Shown: piece by piece, positions 22,605 to 34,465 of the stretch
Layout: every line of letters starts with the position of its first letter
Numbering within the stretch: position 1 is the first letter of the stretch
NCBI GenBank assembly: GCA_030068075.1
Contig: CM057829.1
Coordinates: forward strand, 79,667,132-79,731,131
Source of the DNA: Paguma larvata
Taxonomy: Eukaryota > Chordata > Mammalia > Carnivora > Viverridae
Direction of reading: 5' to 3'
Length of the DNA stretch: 64,000 bases
Program-made: the position numbers and the translations under genes
Notes under the pieces: model-generated
The model's input: the letters and a program-made list of their open reading frames with translations, nothing else
Told to the model about the DNA's origin: nothing
Database searches by the model: none

Positions 22605-22960
22605 TAGTAATAGCTAACATTTTTATTTTATTTTTTAATGTTTCATTTATTTTTGAGAGAGAGAGAGAGAAGGGGGGGGAGGGGCAGAGAGAGAGGGAGA
22701 CACGGAATGTGAAGCAGGCTCCAGGCTCTGAGCTGTCAGCACAGAGCCCGACGCGGGGCTCGAACTCACAAACTGTGAGATCATGACCTGAGCCAAACGA
22801 AGTCGGACGCTTAACCAACTGAGCCACCCAGGCACCCCTTCATTCTTCACATGTATCTTTTCAATTAGTTTTTGAAATAACCCCATAGGGTAATTAATAT
22901 TATTGCTTCCATTTTCCAGAATCAGAAACTGAAGATCTAAAAAGTCAAGCAGTGGCGCTG
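22605..22960 (-). mobile_element. MIR SINE, antisense, split by a SINE
   Basis: 'aatagctaacatttttatt' at the left is the complement of the MIR 3' end. Right of the SINE, 'ttttgaaataaccccatagg' and 'ccattttccagaatcagaaa' complete the MIR. Confidence 0.78.
22622..22838 (-). mobile_element. Felid SINEC, antisense, inside a MIR
   Basis: Well preserved; the complement of the head ends at 22838. The GA tract includes a run of eight G near 22670. No clean target duplication could be seen because the left junction lies in T-rich sequence. Confidence 0.95.
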
Positions 22961-23389
22961 CTGTGATTTCTCCCATCTTCCTCTGGAACTGCAGCCATGA
23001 CCCTGAGCCCCAGATAGTGGCTGGCTCCGAAAATCTTGTGGACAGACACTGCTGCCTGCTTGGAGGCTTCTCTTCTATCAGTGGCTTCTGGAATCTCCAT
23101 GTATTTATACTGTCATCCCGTCCCCCACCCCCAACACACAGGTACTAACATACATACACAAAATCATGTCCATGTATGTGCTCTGGCTTGTGCCTCACAG
23201 ATGCTGCCTGTTCTATAGGGACCACTGTCTGGTACATCCCATGTTCACCTGCTGCATTTGACTCCTCCACGGAAGCTATTCCTCTCTCGTTTGAGCCCTC
23301 ATCTACTCTCATAGGTCTCTCTAGCTCCAGGTAATCTTCCTTAATCTGCCGAAATGAAACAAGCAACACCATGAAGGATAAAACAATGC
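22961..23389. other. No recognised feature
   Basis: Pyrimidine-rich, including 'cccgtcccccacccccaac' near 23118. No assigned repeat or gene. Confidence 0.4.
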
Positions 23390-23838
23390 CTAATAGAGTA
23401 TCCTCCAGAGGTATGTTCCAAGGCCCCCCATTGAATGCCTAAAACCACAGATAGAATTGAATACTATGTATTTTCCTATATATATGATACCTATGAAAAA
23501 GCCTGATACAGAAACTAGGCACAGTAAGAGAGTAACAATAAGAACTAAAAAGAAAATAGGATACTTACAATTATATACTGTAATAAAAGTTATGTGAATG
23601 TGATCTCTCTCTGCATCTCTCAAAATATGCTATTGTGCTATATTCATCCTCGTGAGGATGTGAGATGATTAAATATCTACGTGAGCAGATGGAGGGAGGC
23701 GAATGACACGAGCATCGTGACGTAGTGTCAGGCTCCTACTGACCTTATGATGATAGAGTATGTCAGGAGGATCATCTGCTTCCAGGTACCTGAAACTGTA
23801 GAAAGCAAAACCATGGATAAGGGGGGACTAATGTATAA
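23390..23838. mobile_element. DNA transposon fragment, probably Tigger group
   Basis: 'ttccaaggccccccattgaa' followed by 'tgcctaaaaccacagatag', and near the other end 'gtacctgaaactgtagaaag' with 'ccatggataaggggggacta', form long imperfect inverted segments of the kind seen in non-autonomous Tigger-related elements. The middle ('gtaataaaagttatgtgaat') fits too. Exact family not certain; no transposase frame. Confidence 0.7.
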
Positions 23839-23916
23839 GTTTTGCTTTAACAATGAATTTCAGAGATTTTTAAACAATTGCTTAAGTAATACAAACTTAA
23901 AATATAATTCGTTTTT

Positions 23917-24105
23917 ATTTTTACTTTTTTTAAAAAATTTATTTATTGTGAGAGAGAGGGGGGAGGAGAGGGACAGAGAGAGAAGGAGAGAGAATTCCAA
24001 GCAGGACCCGCACTCACAGTGTGAAGCCCTATGCAGGACTCGAACTCAAGAACAATGAGACCATGACCTGAGCCGAAATTGAGAGTCGGACACCCAAGGC
24101 GTGCC
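23917..24105 (-). mobile_element. SINEC, antisense
   Basis: Imperfect duplication aaatataattcgtttt (23900-23915) and aaatagaattcagttt (24106-24121). The complement of the head is damaged ('cacccaaggcgtgcc'), missing the usual GCTCAG block. Confidence 0.9.
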
Positions 24106-24346
24106 AAATAGAATTCAGTTTTAAAGATAAGCGGACATTTCTGAACTGGATGAAAGTAATTTGTTCTCTTAGGAAAGAATATCCTTCATATCTTCATTTA
24201 CATCAATTTGTGAGTTTAGTTACCTCCATTCCTACACAGATGAACTTTAGACCTAGCTCTGAGATGACTAGAAATAATTTGAATTTGAAATAAGAGAAGT
24301 CCGAATTTTAAACATCTTTAGTATTTGGATTAAAAAAAACTTTTTA

Positions 24347-24438
24347 GAGGCACCTGGCTAGCTTCAGTCAGTAAAGCATGCAACTCTTGATCTTGGGGTC
24401 ATAAGTTTAAGCCTCACACTAGACGTAGAGCTTAAAAA
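24347..24438 (+). mobile_element. Older carnivore SINEC subfamily (short form)
   Basis: 'gaggcacctggctagcttca', 'actcttgatcttggggtcat' and a short body ending at 'agacgtagagctt' represent the older, short SINEC type that lacks the CT tract of the felid copies. Flanked by aaaaaaactttttag and aaaaaaactattttag. Confidence 0.82.
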
Positions 24439-24448
24439 AACTATTTTA

Positions 24449-24675
24449 GGGGGCACCTGGGTGGCTCAGTAGCTAAGCGTCGACTTCGGCTTAGGTCATG
24501 ATCCGATCTCGTGGTTTGTGGGTTCAAGCTCCACATCAGGTTGTGCACCGACAGCTCAGAGCCTGGAGCCTGCTTTGGATTCTACGTCTCCCTCTCTCTC
24601 TCTGCCCCTCCCCCACTCATGCTCTGTCTCTCTTGTTCTCAAAAATAAATAAACATTTAAAAAATTTAAAAAAAA
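24449..24675 (+). mobile_element. Felid SINEC directly downstream of an older SINEC
   Basis: Full-length copy beginning 'gggggcacctgggtggctca', inserted at the A-rich 3' end of the previous element. The head carries a 3-4 base deletion ('cagtagctaagcg') and the body a small insertion ('gatccgatctcg'). Right flank aaaaatttagg resembles the left flank actattttagg. Confidence 0.94.
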
Positions 24676-26224
24676 AATTTAGGAGGTGGAAATAGAATTG
24701 AGAAAAATCTCTAAAGTCTTGCTCTCCAGGAATCTGTTGTAAGGGCCTCCAGGCCCAGATTCTCATTCCATGACAGGAGGCTGGCAGTGACAGAATAACG
24801 AGGCACAAAAAAGTGGAACGGATGACAGCTAAAGAAGCCATCAAGGGAAGAGAAGTGGGAAGGAAGTGACAGAAGTTAGACTGGAGTGATAAATTGGTAG
24901 GTTGAGTTTGTGTGATTATTGTTGGAACAGAATGAACAGAGGCTCCTTTACTCAATCCAGAATGGTGAGCGCCAGGAACCAAGTTATAATTAATCTTAAA
25001 TGTACATAAACTCTGGGTTTCAGTTTTATTGTTTTTTTCTGTCTCTACCATATCCTCTTATCCTTTAAACAATCTTCACAGAATAGACATAAAGCAGAGA
25101 AAATTGCTGTGCTTTTTTTTTATACGTATAATGTGTTAATGGAGATGGTCAGTTTCTAAAAGTTATTATGAAGTATCTACTTTAGATACTGTCTCACTTT
25201 TACTATTAATGTCATCCACTGAAAACAATTTCTTCCAAGTTAATCCGAAAACTTCGGGTTCACCCTTCAATTTCTGCTCAGAATTCTTTAGAACAGGCTT
25301 CAACAAGTTTTCATACAAAAGAAAGAATCAGTTACGTTAGTGTCAAGGTTCCTCTGCCTTCCCCTACCCCTCCCTACTGGCTGTCTGATGCAGCACAGTG
25401 TATCAACTAACATGTTCACCTGAAAGAAAATAACACACACTCTCTTAAAAATACAGATTAAAAAGGAATCATTTACTTTATTATTTTCAGAGTTTCCCTG
25501 CAAATCAAGAAAAATGGGTACTTACTAAAATTCATATTTGTAAAAGATGAACTGGATGACAGAAATGGACTTACTGAAGGATTATTTTAAATAAAAGATG
25601 ATCAAGTATATCATAACTTATAACATATGATTTATAAAATCAGATTTCATAACAAACTTTCTGGGAACATAGATATTCCATAAAGCAGGCTACTTCTGTT
25701 TGAAAACCAATGTGGCAGTGAAAAAGAATTTGATCAAGAAAATGAAAATTTACCCTGAAATTATTAGGTAGAGCATGTAGAAGTATTCAAAAGAAAGCTA
25801 ACCTTAAAGGTCTATGAAAGCTTCCTTTAAATACACATAAAAAGCACATTTGTCAATTTAGGATACCTATTAAGAGTCAAGTTTTTAATATTATAAATGT
25901 GAAAAAGCTTCAAATGTCAGGTTACTATAAAAATGTTTTTACTATGTTTCCTTTTTGATAAAGACTAAAGACCATGAATAAATTGTTGACCTATGTTCTA
26001 TTATAATAAGAACATGAATATTGTTTAAAAGTATGCAACTTTCAATTCTCATTTAGAGAGAACTATTACAGTGCATCATGCATGCAGTGTTTAGGCAAGT
26101 GCTAATTTATTAAGGGCTATTGGACAGTAATATTAGAATCATTGCATTAAGGTAATTAAAATCATCCTTTTCTGTACTTCAAGAAAAGTTTCATTCCTAC
26201 TTTTTCAGTTTGATATCTTTCTAT
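24676..26224. other. 1.5 kb with no recognised feature
   Basis: Contains part of a 144-codon minus-strand open stretch (24617-25051), but its end is SINE sequence and the rest has no recognisable domain. Otherwise AT-rich and unassigned. Confidence 0.42.
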
Positions 26225-26700
26225 TCACCTACCTTATCCTTCAGTCAAAGGGGACTAACTGGGTGCTACAAACAGCAGACAAAACAGCCATGATCTTGAT
26301 GGGGCTTATTGTTGAATGGGAGAGAAAACTATTAAATAAACAAACCCAATGATAAATATGTAATTAAAATTCTAATAAGGGCTAGAAAAGGAAAGAGAGG
26401 GAAAATATGAACTAGGGGTTGCTCATTAAGGGTGGAGATTAGGGAAGGCTTCTGAAAAAGTGATATTAAGATAAGACTGAAGGATGAGCCAGTGTTAGCA
26501 AAATGAAAAATGTTGGGAAGAGCATTTTGGACAGAAACAGCAGTACCAGGAAGAGCCTGTGCTCTAGTCAGAGAAGCCGATGAGCATGGCTGGGGCTGGG
26601 TCAGCAGAACCCTGTAGGCTCCACAGAGGAGGTTGGGTTCTCTGTGTGACAGGAAGCCAGGGCGGGTAGGTGAGGGGTAGCATGAGCTGACTCCCTCACT
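26225..26700 (-). mobile_element. L2 LINE fragment, antisense
   Basis: 'cagacaaaacagccatgatc', 'aggtggagattagggaag'-like sequence near 26440, 'gaagagcattttggacagaa' and 'agtaccaggaagagcctgtg' correspond to complementary L2. No frame survives. Confidence 0.68.
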
Positions 26701-28035
26701 ATTACTGTCCTCAGGGTGCATACCATAGAACTGTCCTTTTATTTGTTTTTTATTCTTCTTTAGGTATGGGATTGAAAAAGAGTTTTAAAAAATTGGGAAG
26801 ATTTTACATACTTTGCTGCTATCAGAGGAATGCAAAAATATTAGTAACTCAGAAGCAACAGAGACCTTTCAGAAGATTTATGGTCTCTGATTCAGAGGTA
26901 AACTCTACTTGTGGCACGGGGAAGAGTGATTAGGTAAGATCATTTTTCTTCGTCACTTTTCAGGTGATAGGCCAGAATCATAATGGAAATGACTCAAGAT
27001 GCCATCTTTTGGAAGACAAGGTGACTGTCTCTGCCAAGGGAACAGAGTGAGGGTTGGCCAAATATCAGCCAAAAGGAAAGATGCACTCTTGCTTTTGGTT
27101 ACAGCCAGGCACTGTGTTGGAATGAGGCCCAATAAAAATCTGGACAGGTGACATGGTTTCCTACATCTTCCCCCCAAGACCGCAAAGTCCATGGCAATGC
27201 AGGGTCTCTGTTTCTTGGGAGAAGGCAGTGATCCTCTGTGTAAGCCGTATTTTGCACCTACGATCTCATGGTACAAATAGAATGTTCATTGGAACATTTT
27301 AATGTCATAAAAACAAAATCTAAGGTTGAGCAATAAACAGTAATACTAAGTATTTCATCCAGAAGCAAATAAACCTTGTCAAAAATTTACATTTTTCCTA
27401 CAGAATTGATCATTTAAATGAAAACTCCATAGAGTAAAACTATAATTTATTTCATAGGTGGTAGGTTTTTAAGTGAGAGACATGTTCTTCCTTCCTTTCT
27501 CCCCACCCACAGAGTTTGGGCCATTTCTAGACAATATTCAGCTGACCTTCTTTTAAAACACCCAAAAAAAGGTGATGCTTACTCTCAGTGGAAAGGTAGT
27601 GTTCCACCAATTTTGGTAAACAGTGATCTAGACCTGAATCTTTGACTTCCGAAAGCAAGAGCAAGATGACTCACATATGCCTAAGGAAAAAGTAGGTCTG
27701 GTGGCCAGATCTGAAAGAGAATAAAAATGCTAGAAAGTGTACAGTAAATCCTGTTCAAATTTTAGACAAATCACTTAACATATCCTTTTTCATTTAACTA
27801 TGTCAACACTAAGTATACTATTTTTCTCAATTTAAGAAAAGTTGAGCCTGCCAAAAATCAGAATTTATAAATAATTAAGACATAGTTATTATTTTAGAAA
27901 TCTTCACTTTATGAAGAGTCAATTTTCCATGCATATTTAAGATCACTTATAAAAAATGTATTTACTGTTTAAGAAATACTTTTACAAAAACACCTCTACT
28001 TTGTTAAATGAAGCCTCACTGTTCTCCACTCATTT
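26701..28035. other. 1.3 kb with no recognised feature
   Basis: A 107-codon open stretch on the minus strand (26953-27276) has no recognisable domain. No repeat assigned. Confidence 0.42.
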
Positions 28036-28083
28036 ATCCATCCATCCATCCATCCATCCATCCACCCATCCATCCATCCCTCC
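28036..28083. repeat. Microsatellite (CATC)n
   Basis: About twelve CATC units with CACC and CCTC variants, next to the complement of an L2 3' end. The L2 terminal repeat (TGAATGAA-like) is a likely seed. Confidence 0.95.
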
Positions 28084-28190
28084 GACAAACATTAATGGAG
28101 CCCCTGCTACAGGCCAGGCATGGCTCTCAGCACTCATGAAACAACAGTGAAGAGAAAAGCCTAAACTCCTACCTTGATGGCGTGCATTTT
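28084..28190 (-). mobile_element. L2 LINE 3' end, antisense
   Basis: 'gacaaacattaatggagccc', 'ctgctacaggccaggcatgg' and 'gaaacaacagtgaagagaaa' are the complement of the L2 3' end. Confidence 0.68.
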
Positions 28191-28411
28191 CATATTATGC
28201 CCACAGAGCTACGGAACTGACTATGAAGAAAAAATCGGCTTTTAAAAAATAATAAGTATTTCAGTTTTGCAAGATGAAAATGTTCTAGAGAACTGTCACA
28301 CAACAACGTAAATATAGTTACCACCATAGAACCATAGACTTAAAAATGGTTAAGAGGGTCAATTTTATGTGTTTTTTACAATTTAAAAACTAAAATTTTA
28401 AAAGGACAAAA

Positions 28412-28632
28412 ATGGATGAAGTCAATATTTACTGAGTACTTACATGCACTAGGTTCTACTCTGAACAGAACTCATTTAACCTTAAGAACCTTAGGAGACA
28501 GGCACTGTTATCTCTAATTTACAGAAGAGTACACTAAGGCACAGAGAGGTTAAGCAACATATCCAAGATCAGATATCCACAGGATGAAGCTGAGATACAA
28601 CCCAAGTAGTCTGACACCAGCACCTTGTCTCC
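28412..28632 (-). mobile_element. MIR SINE, antisense
   Basis: 'aatatttactgagtacttac', 'taatttacagaagagtacac', 'taaggcacagagaggttaag' and 'caacatatccaagatcagat' are the complement of the MIR core and 3' end. Well preserved for its class. Confidence 0.85.
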
Positions 28633-28639
28633 TAAATCC

Positions 28640-31600
28640 ATACAAAAATTTTGAAAAGCAATACCGTTCTCAATTGGAACTACACTTCATAGCATGAAAA
28701 CAGTGATAACAGGACAGTAATAGTAAAAGTAACTGCGATCACCTGTTCTCATTCTTAATTTGGCTTTTAAAAGCTTGATGATTTATAACCCTACTTACTG
28801 CTCTTTTGATAGCTATTTTTCCCAAAAACCTAAGCATTGAACAAACTGCTTTCAACCACTTCTCTCTAAGCCATAATATTCTTTTCCTACAAATGGAAAA
28901 AAAAAATCACACAGGATGGTTTCTTTTAAAACAGACATTACTGAAACTGTAAATATTTTTAGCCCTTTGTACTTTTTATCCAGCAGCTTGGCTGAGAATA
29001 ATATAGAAACATTTAAAAATAGCCCTTCAGTACTCTGAAAACCATTAAATAGTTTAGCACATCCCCAGCACCTGGCTGACTTGTCTTAATCAACACTATT
29101 TTGCTAGTCATATAAAAAAAGAAAACCCTTTCGGTTTCAGAATTTTTCTCCCTTAAAAACCAAATGTGTCACCAAAGCTAGGTTGTCTTCCTAACTTAGA
29201 AGGTGACACCTGGACTAAGTCATGGGTAACTAATGAAGATGCAACTTTCCCCTCAGTGCAGTACACATCACAGCATGTGAGAAAAACTTTCCCAGGCAGG
29301 GGCCTTCATAACAATTGTTGGGATTCTAATGGAAAGTTAGTTTTGTTCTATAACTTACAGAAGTTATTCAGAGAGATATGAGGACGCACATGGTGAATCT
29401 GTCCTGATACAGGAAGGTGATGGTGGTGATGTAGGATGTACTCTCTGGCCTGTTTTTTCCAGAGGTGAGAAAGTACAGTCCATAGATTTTGGAAGGACAG
29501 GAAGAAGGAAGAAAGGGGAAGGAGGAGAGAAAGGAAATAATTTATTTAGAATCTACTACGTTCAAATACTTTGTGCTTAGCGTCAGACTTTCAACGATGG
29601 TCTGGGCAGCACTATGTTGTGGAAAATTTGAAGTACCAACCTGGACAGACATAAACGCCAAGTATTTTAAAGCCCAAATTAAGGTGAGGCACTGGTTTTC
29701 AGACTGCCAGCGATCCTTATTTAATAATTCAGAGATCAACATAATTTGGTGCCAGGCAGTTTTCTTCCCTCCAGTCTCATTTGATGAAGACTCTATAACA
29801 TCGCCCACTATAATCGAAATTTCTTGAAACACGAGAAGGGCTCTGAACCAAACCAAAGACAAGCAGTTAAAAAATGTTGTGTTAATAAAAAGACTCAGTT
29901 AAGGCAGGGCTTTAGGGCGGAAACATACTCTATTGTCTAAATGGGACATTTGATGAGCGAAAGAGAGTTAAATTAATCCAGGACAGAGGAGTAAACTGGG
30001 ACACTCCTAGGCAAACCAAGACATACAACTGCCCATCTGTAATTCACACCTCACAGCTATGGACCACCAGGCTCCAGTGGAAATCATTTTGTTTCCTTTG
30101 ATATTGTTAGGTCTCCCAAGATGTATGAGACAATGCTAACAGACAGCATGTCTTCTTCTGGTTTTCCCATTCAGCTTTCCCAGGCATATATAATACAACA
30201 ATTAGACTTTATCTAAAGCAAAAGTAAGTGGATATCATTCTGGACAGAGGTCTGTATTTAACTCATTTTCTTCAATGATTGAAACAAAACCCCAGAAGAC
30301 ATGTGGGTGTGAAAACACAGTAACAGGCATGACAAAAACAGGATTCCAAAATTCTTGCAAGGTTAAATGTGTACTAAAATGAATTTGGTCAAGTTTACTA
30401 GGATTCAACTGTGTTGAACCTGTGTAAGGTTCTACACAGTCAGCCCATAGGGTAGGTGATCGCAATAAAGACAGTGTGGCAGCACTGCCCAAATGCCCTC
30501 TTGGGCTGCGTTCATAAAGATACTATTCTCAAGGCCACAGAAATCTAAGTCTCACTATACTTGGCTCCAATCAAACTACTCATGGAGAATAGCTTTGAAT
30601 TTTGCCTACTACATTTTAAGACTTATAAACTGGAGAATATGAAGAAAAGAGACACCAGGATGATGAAAGAACTACTATACTATACTACACTACACTATAC
30701 TATACTATACTGAAGGGAATGGATCATAACCAGCTTGGAAAAAGAAGATTTACAAAACTCACTGTTCTGTCTTTATCTAGATAAATTGAAGATTTGCCAT
30801 GAGAATTGATAATTAGACTCATTTACCACACAGAAATTAGGAGCCCTTAGACAAGGCATCTGTATTGGATGATGTTGAACTTGAAGGTGTAGAAGGTCTT
30901 GCGCAGTCAACAGTCTATAATTACATGGGAGAAAGTGTCACATTGTTCATGAAATCAAGCACCAAGAATTGGCCTGGGGCCGTACCAACATATTTTCTTT
31001 ATCATGTATTATGTATGTAGGGTTCCTTTCTACCCAAGCTGAAGTTTTTAATACATCTCACAGATAAGTCCACGTCTATTGGAAATAGAAAACACCACAC
31101 TAGTTACACCATATATTTCATTTTCACCTAAAATCAGCCACACAGAAGCCCTGGTCATCATAAAGGACTTCTCTGTAGTCAACCACAATGTATACACAGA
31201 AATAAATAAGAATATCACCAGTACACTATTTTTTAACAGTGATCATGGCACAAGTTGCTCTTAATATACAAAGACTTCTTATTCCAAAGACCTTTCAAAC
31301 ACAGTAATGCAATATATCTTTACTTTTATCTTATCATTTATCATCCTAAAAAAATAGTTTCCAAAATATGTATATCCGTTTATAAAAACTTAAGTGTAGG
31401 TAATTTGGCAACAAATCACAGCCAGCTAAAAGAGCTTATGTAAAAGAACTCTAGGGCCAGAAATGAAACCAGAAAGGTAAGACATCTTAGAAATATGCAG
31501 AGAAGCAAATCAATAGACCATAATCTCAATATCTAGTCCAGAGCGGGGCAAATGGTTGGTGAATAGAAATAAATGCTCCCTACGGATGGACTCATTAAGT

Positions 31601-32580
31601 ACAGAGCATAATTTATTCATGAAAAAATAACTGAGTGTGAGTCTTCTTAGACCTTTTCAAATTTACGTGAAAATATTCACTAAATACAAAGAAAACTGAT
31701 ACATTAAATCATGCCAATAAAATGAAGTGGACTAACCTAGGGAGCAGGGATAACATAATCTGATGTGTATAAGCCCCTTGGACCACCCAATGGTGTGATG
31801 CCCTGCAAACTGAGTAGAGGAAAGGAGATTAATTTTTCTCCACCTCTTTGAACTGACAATATGTTTGGTTTTAAGAAAATAGAAAGACCTAGAGCAGAAA
31901 AGGAGTATTTTCTTATATAGATTGTCTATACCCTGTAATTATAATGTACTTTATATTTAAGAAATATTTCCTATCGTATTTTTATCCTACAATAAACAAC
32001 TACAAACAGCAAAAACAATAAAAAAACAGTAACAACAAAAATCAATCTGCTAGGGGATTTATAAAAAAGTAACAATGAAACATTCTAGCTATATCAGGAA
32101 GTCTCTTGTCGATTCATTATTTTTCCCTTACAAGTATTTTTACATATATTCTAAAAAGACTGAGGAGATATTGCAATGTTGCAAACTCAAAACGAGTCTC
32201 CTGAGCGTTAACATACTACATACTCCCCGCAGCCAACCAAAACCTCACTTTGCCTCCCTTAACACTCCAAAATAACTCAAGTTTATAAAAATAGTGGGTT
32301 CCCAATCAACTGACTTTTTCAACACCAGATGACTGGATATAGCCTTCATGGACTTCAGATCCCTTGTTTAGTCCCCATAATAATACAAACTATATCCCTA
32401 TGATCCCATTAGAGTTGTAAGAAATCACTATATATCATTCCCTTCCTTCCAACACATTATCTGAGTTTTGTTTTGTTTTGTTTTACTTTTATAATCCTCA
32501 TGTGATTTGTGGCCACATAAGACTGATTTTCTAAACTGAACCTCACTATCTTTCTACTATTGCCTCTCCACAATCAGCGA
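28640..32580. other. 3.9 kb repeat-poor block, no recognised gene
   Basis: The longest stretch here in which I see no L1, L2, MIR, SINE or DNA transposon with confidence. It holds a pentanucleotide array (30674-30711), a short GTTTT array (about 32465-32484) and unassigned AT-rich DNA. Overlapping open stretches at 29489-29862 on both strands (up to 112 codons) have no recognisable domain. It could be unique or conserved non-coding DNA, or simply repeats too old to see. Confidence 0.5.
30674..30711. repeat. Pentanucleotide microsatellite (ACTAT)n
   Basis: About seven to eight ACTAT/ACTAC units, alternating between the two forms. No attached retrotransposon tail is visible. Confidence 0.93.
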
Positions 32581-32584
32581 AATT

Positions 32585-33030
32585 TATTCATTTTCATTCA
32601 ACATTTATTTACTAAAATTTTACTCTGTGCAAGACACTGCACTTGACGTAAGTGGTACTAGAAATTCACAGTCCCATCATCAATGAGTTTTAAATCTAGT
32701 AGATGAAAGACTCACACACAAGTATATACAAGGCATCCAAGTGACACTTGAATGGTGAAACCAACACCCAAGAAGGCCAAGGAAAGAAGAGGTGTTTAGT
32801 TGTGGTAAATGTAAAGAAACAGTGGAGGAGGTGTCATCTGAACTGGGCCAGAGAGTATAGGAGGTCCAGGATTCTGACTGTCAAAGATTAAAGAGAAGAA
32901 AGGAGGGATGGAGAAGAAAGTCAACTTTAGGCAGAGGAAACACAACGAGGATATTTTGCAAAGGCAAAAATGGCAAAAGGTACCACACACTATTAGCAGA
33001 GCAGGTAGGGAAGGTTACTAGCTAAACCAG
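32585..33030 (-). mobile_element. L2 LINE fragment, antisense
   Basis: 'cattcaacatttatttacta' and 'ctgtgcaagacactgcactt' (3' end complement), then 'ggaggaggtgtcatctgaac' and 'gaaaggagggatggagaaga' further upstream in L2. Degraded. Confidence 0.66.
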
Positions 33031-33690
33031 GGTTAATTTATCCATGTTGGACAAAGTTATGAGATAAATGGTTCATCTGAAGGATCAGTAGTTTTGCAGG
33101 ATCTGAAAAATAGTCTTCCTTTCTCTGTAAGCCATTCTCTCTGAATGCTCAGCTTCAGAAGAGTCCAACATGAAAGAAGGAAGAAGCAAATCCTGGCTGG
33201 TTGTCCAGGTGCAGGACCTAAAGCCAGCAACCCACGGGGTAACATATGTTGTAACTAGGACTTTCTCACATCAATTCAAAATGTATGGAAATTTTGAAAA
33301 GACTTTCATCAATGTGCCCTATTCTTTTAAAACCATTTAGTTTTGATATAAGAGTAGAACCTCCAAACTCTGAATTAACCAACCTATTTTCTCAGCTCCT
33401 TCACAGGTCACCCATGAAGCTGCGTTGAAGTTGTTAGGGCGAAGAAAAAAATCACATAATTGTAGGATTTAGTACATCCAGGTCCCCCTACTAAGCTGGT
33501 CCTCCCATTTCCTACAGAGGCTACTTTACCAAGTTTATATCCTCCTCTTGCTGGCACACAAGTAGGTCACGGCATATTTCCCAGTCGTGGTGAAATATGA
33601 CTTAGTTCTACCACTGAGCTGTGAGCAAAAGTGATTATGCTAATTTCCAGGCCTGGTGCATAAAAACCTTCTGTGTGTGATCCGCAATGT
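33031..33690. other. No recognised feature
   Basis: Unassigned sequence, no coding evidence. Confidence 0.4.
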
Positions 33691-33707
33691 TCTTTCCTTC
33701 TCTTTCT

Positions 33708-33936
33708 TTAAAAATTTAATTAATTATTTATTTTTAAGAGAGAGAGAAAGAGAGAGAGAGAGCACTTAAGCACATGTGTGAGGGAGGGGCACCAGGGGGA
33801 GGGGGAGAGAGAGAGACAGATCTTAAGCAGGCTCAGGGCAGGGTCCAAAGCAAGACTTGATCCCAGACTCTGGGATCACGACTGAGCCAAAATCAAGAGT
33901 TGGAAACTCAACCAACTGAGTCACCCAGGTGCCCCC
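33708..33936 (-). mobile_element. SINEC, antisense
   Basis: The duplication ttccttctctttct at about 33695-33708 and ttccttctctcttg at 33937-33950 flanks it. Body diverged ('caagacttgatcccagactc'), so likely an older insertion of the family. Confidence 0.93.
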
Positions 33937-34250
33937 TTCCTTCTCTCTTGATGTGACACAAACAAGCACAGTAACTATGGAAGCCATGCATTGAAAATGA
34001 AACTGCAAAATGGAAGTAATATGGATTCCTGAAGGACTCCCAGGAGAAATGCCATCTATCATTCATCAACACTCAGTTTGAATGTTATGCAAATAAGGAA
34101 GAAACTTCATTTGTTTTAAATGGTGAGATTTGAGGGATTATCTTTACAGCAGCTAGCATTACCTTAATAATACACCAATTCTGACCATGATTTTTACATT
34201 AGTTTGGGTCTACTGAGAAGTAGGCACCAAGACAGGATTAGAAATACAAA

Positions 34251-34454
34251 CGTGGCGCCTGGGTGGCTCAGTCAGTTAAGCAGCTGACTTTGGCTCAGGT
34301 CATGATCTCATGGTTTGTGAGTTCAGGCCCTGCATCGGGCTCTGTGCTGATAGCTCAGAGCCTGGATCCCACTTTGGATTCTGTGTCTCCCTCTCTCTGC
34401 CCTCCTCCCATCTTCCACTCTGTCTATATCTCTCAAAAATAAATTAAAAAAAAA
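34251..34454 (+). mobile_element. Felid SINEC, full length
   Basis: Perfect 11-base duplication agaaatacaaa at 34240-34250 and 34455-34465. Complete head and body. Confidence 0.96.
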
Positions 34455-34465
34455 AGAAATACAAA

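Noticed and set aside
24617..25051. 144-codon open stretch on the minus strand, the longest of the window
   Set aside because: Its C-terminal end is the complement of a SINE tail and CT tract. The remainder has no recognisable domain, and there is no promoter, splice or conservation evidence.
26332..26721. 129-codon minus-strand open stretch
   Set aside because: Mostly L2 antisense sequence; no recognisable protein.
29489..29862. Opposed open stretches of 112 and 106 codons that could be an exon
   Set aside because: Both strands are open, which is typical of base-composition chance. No splice sites in convincing positions and no domain. Left as part of the repeat-poor block.
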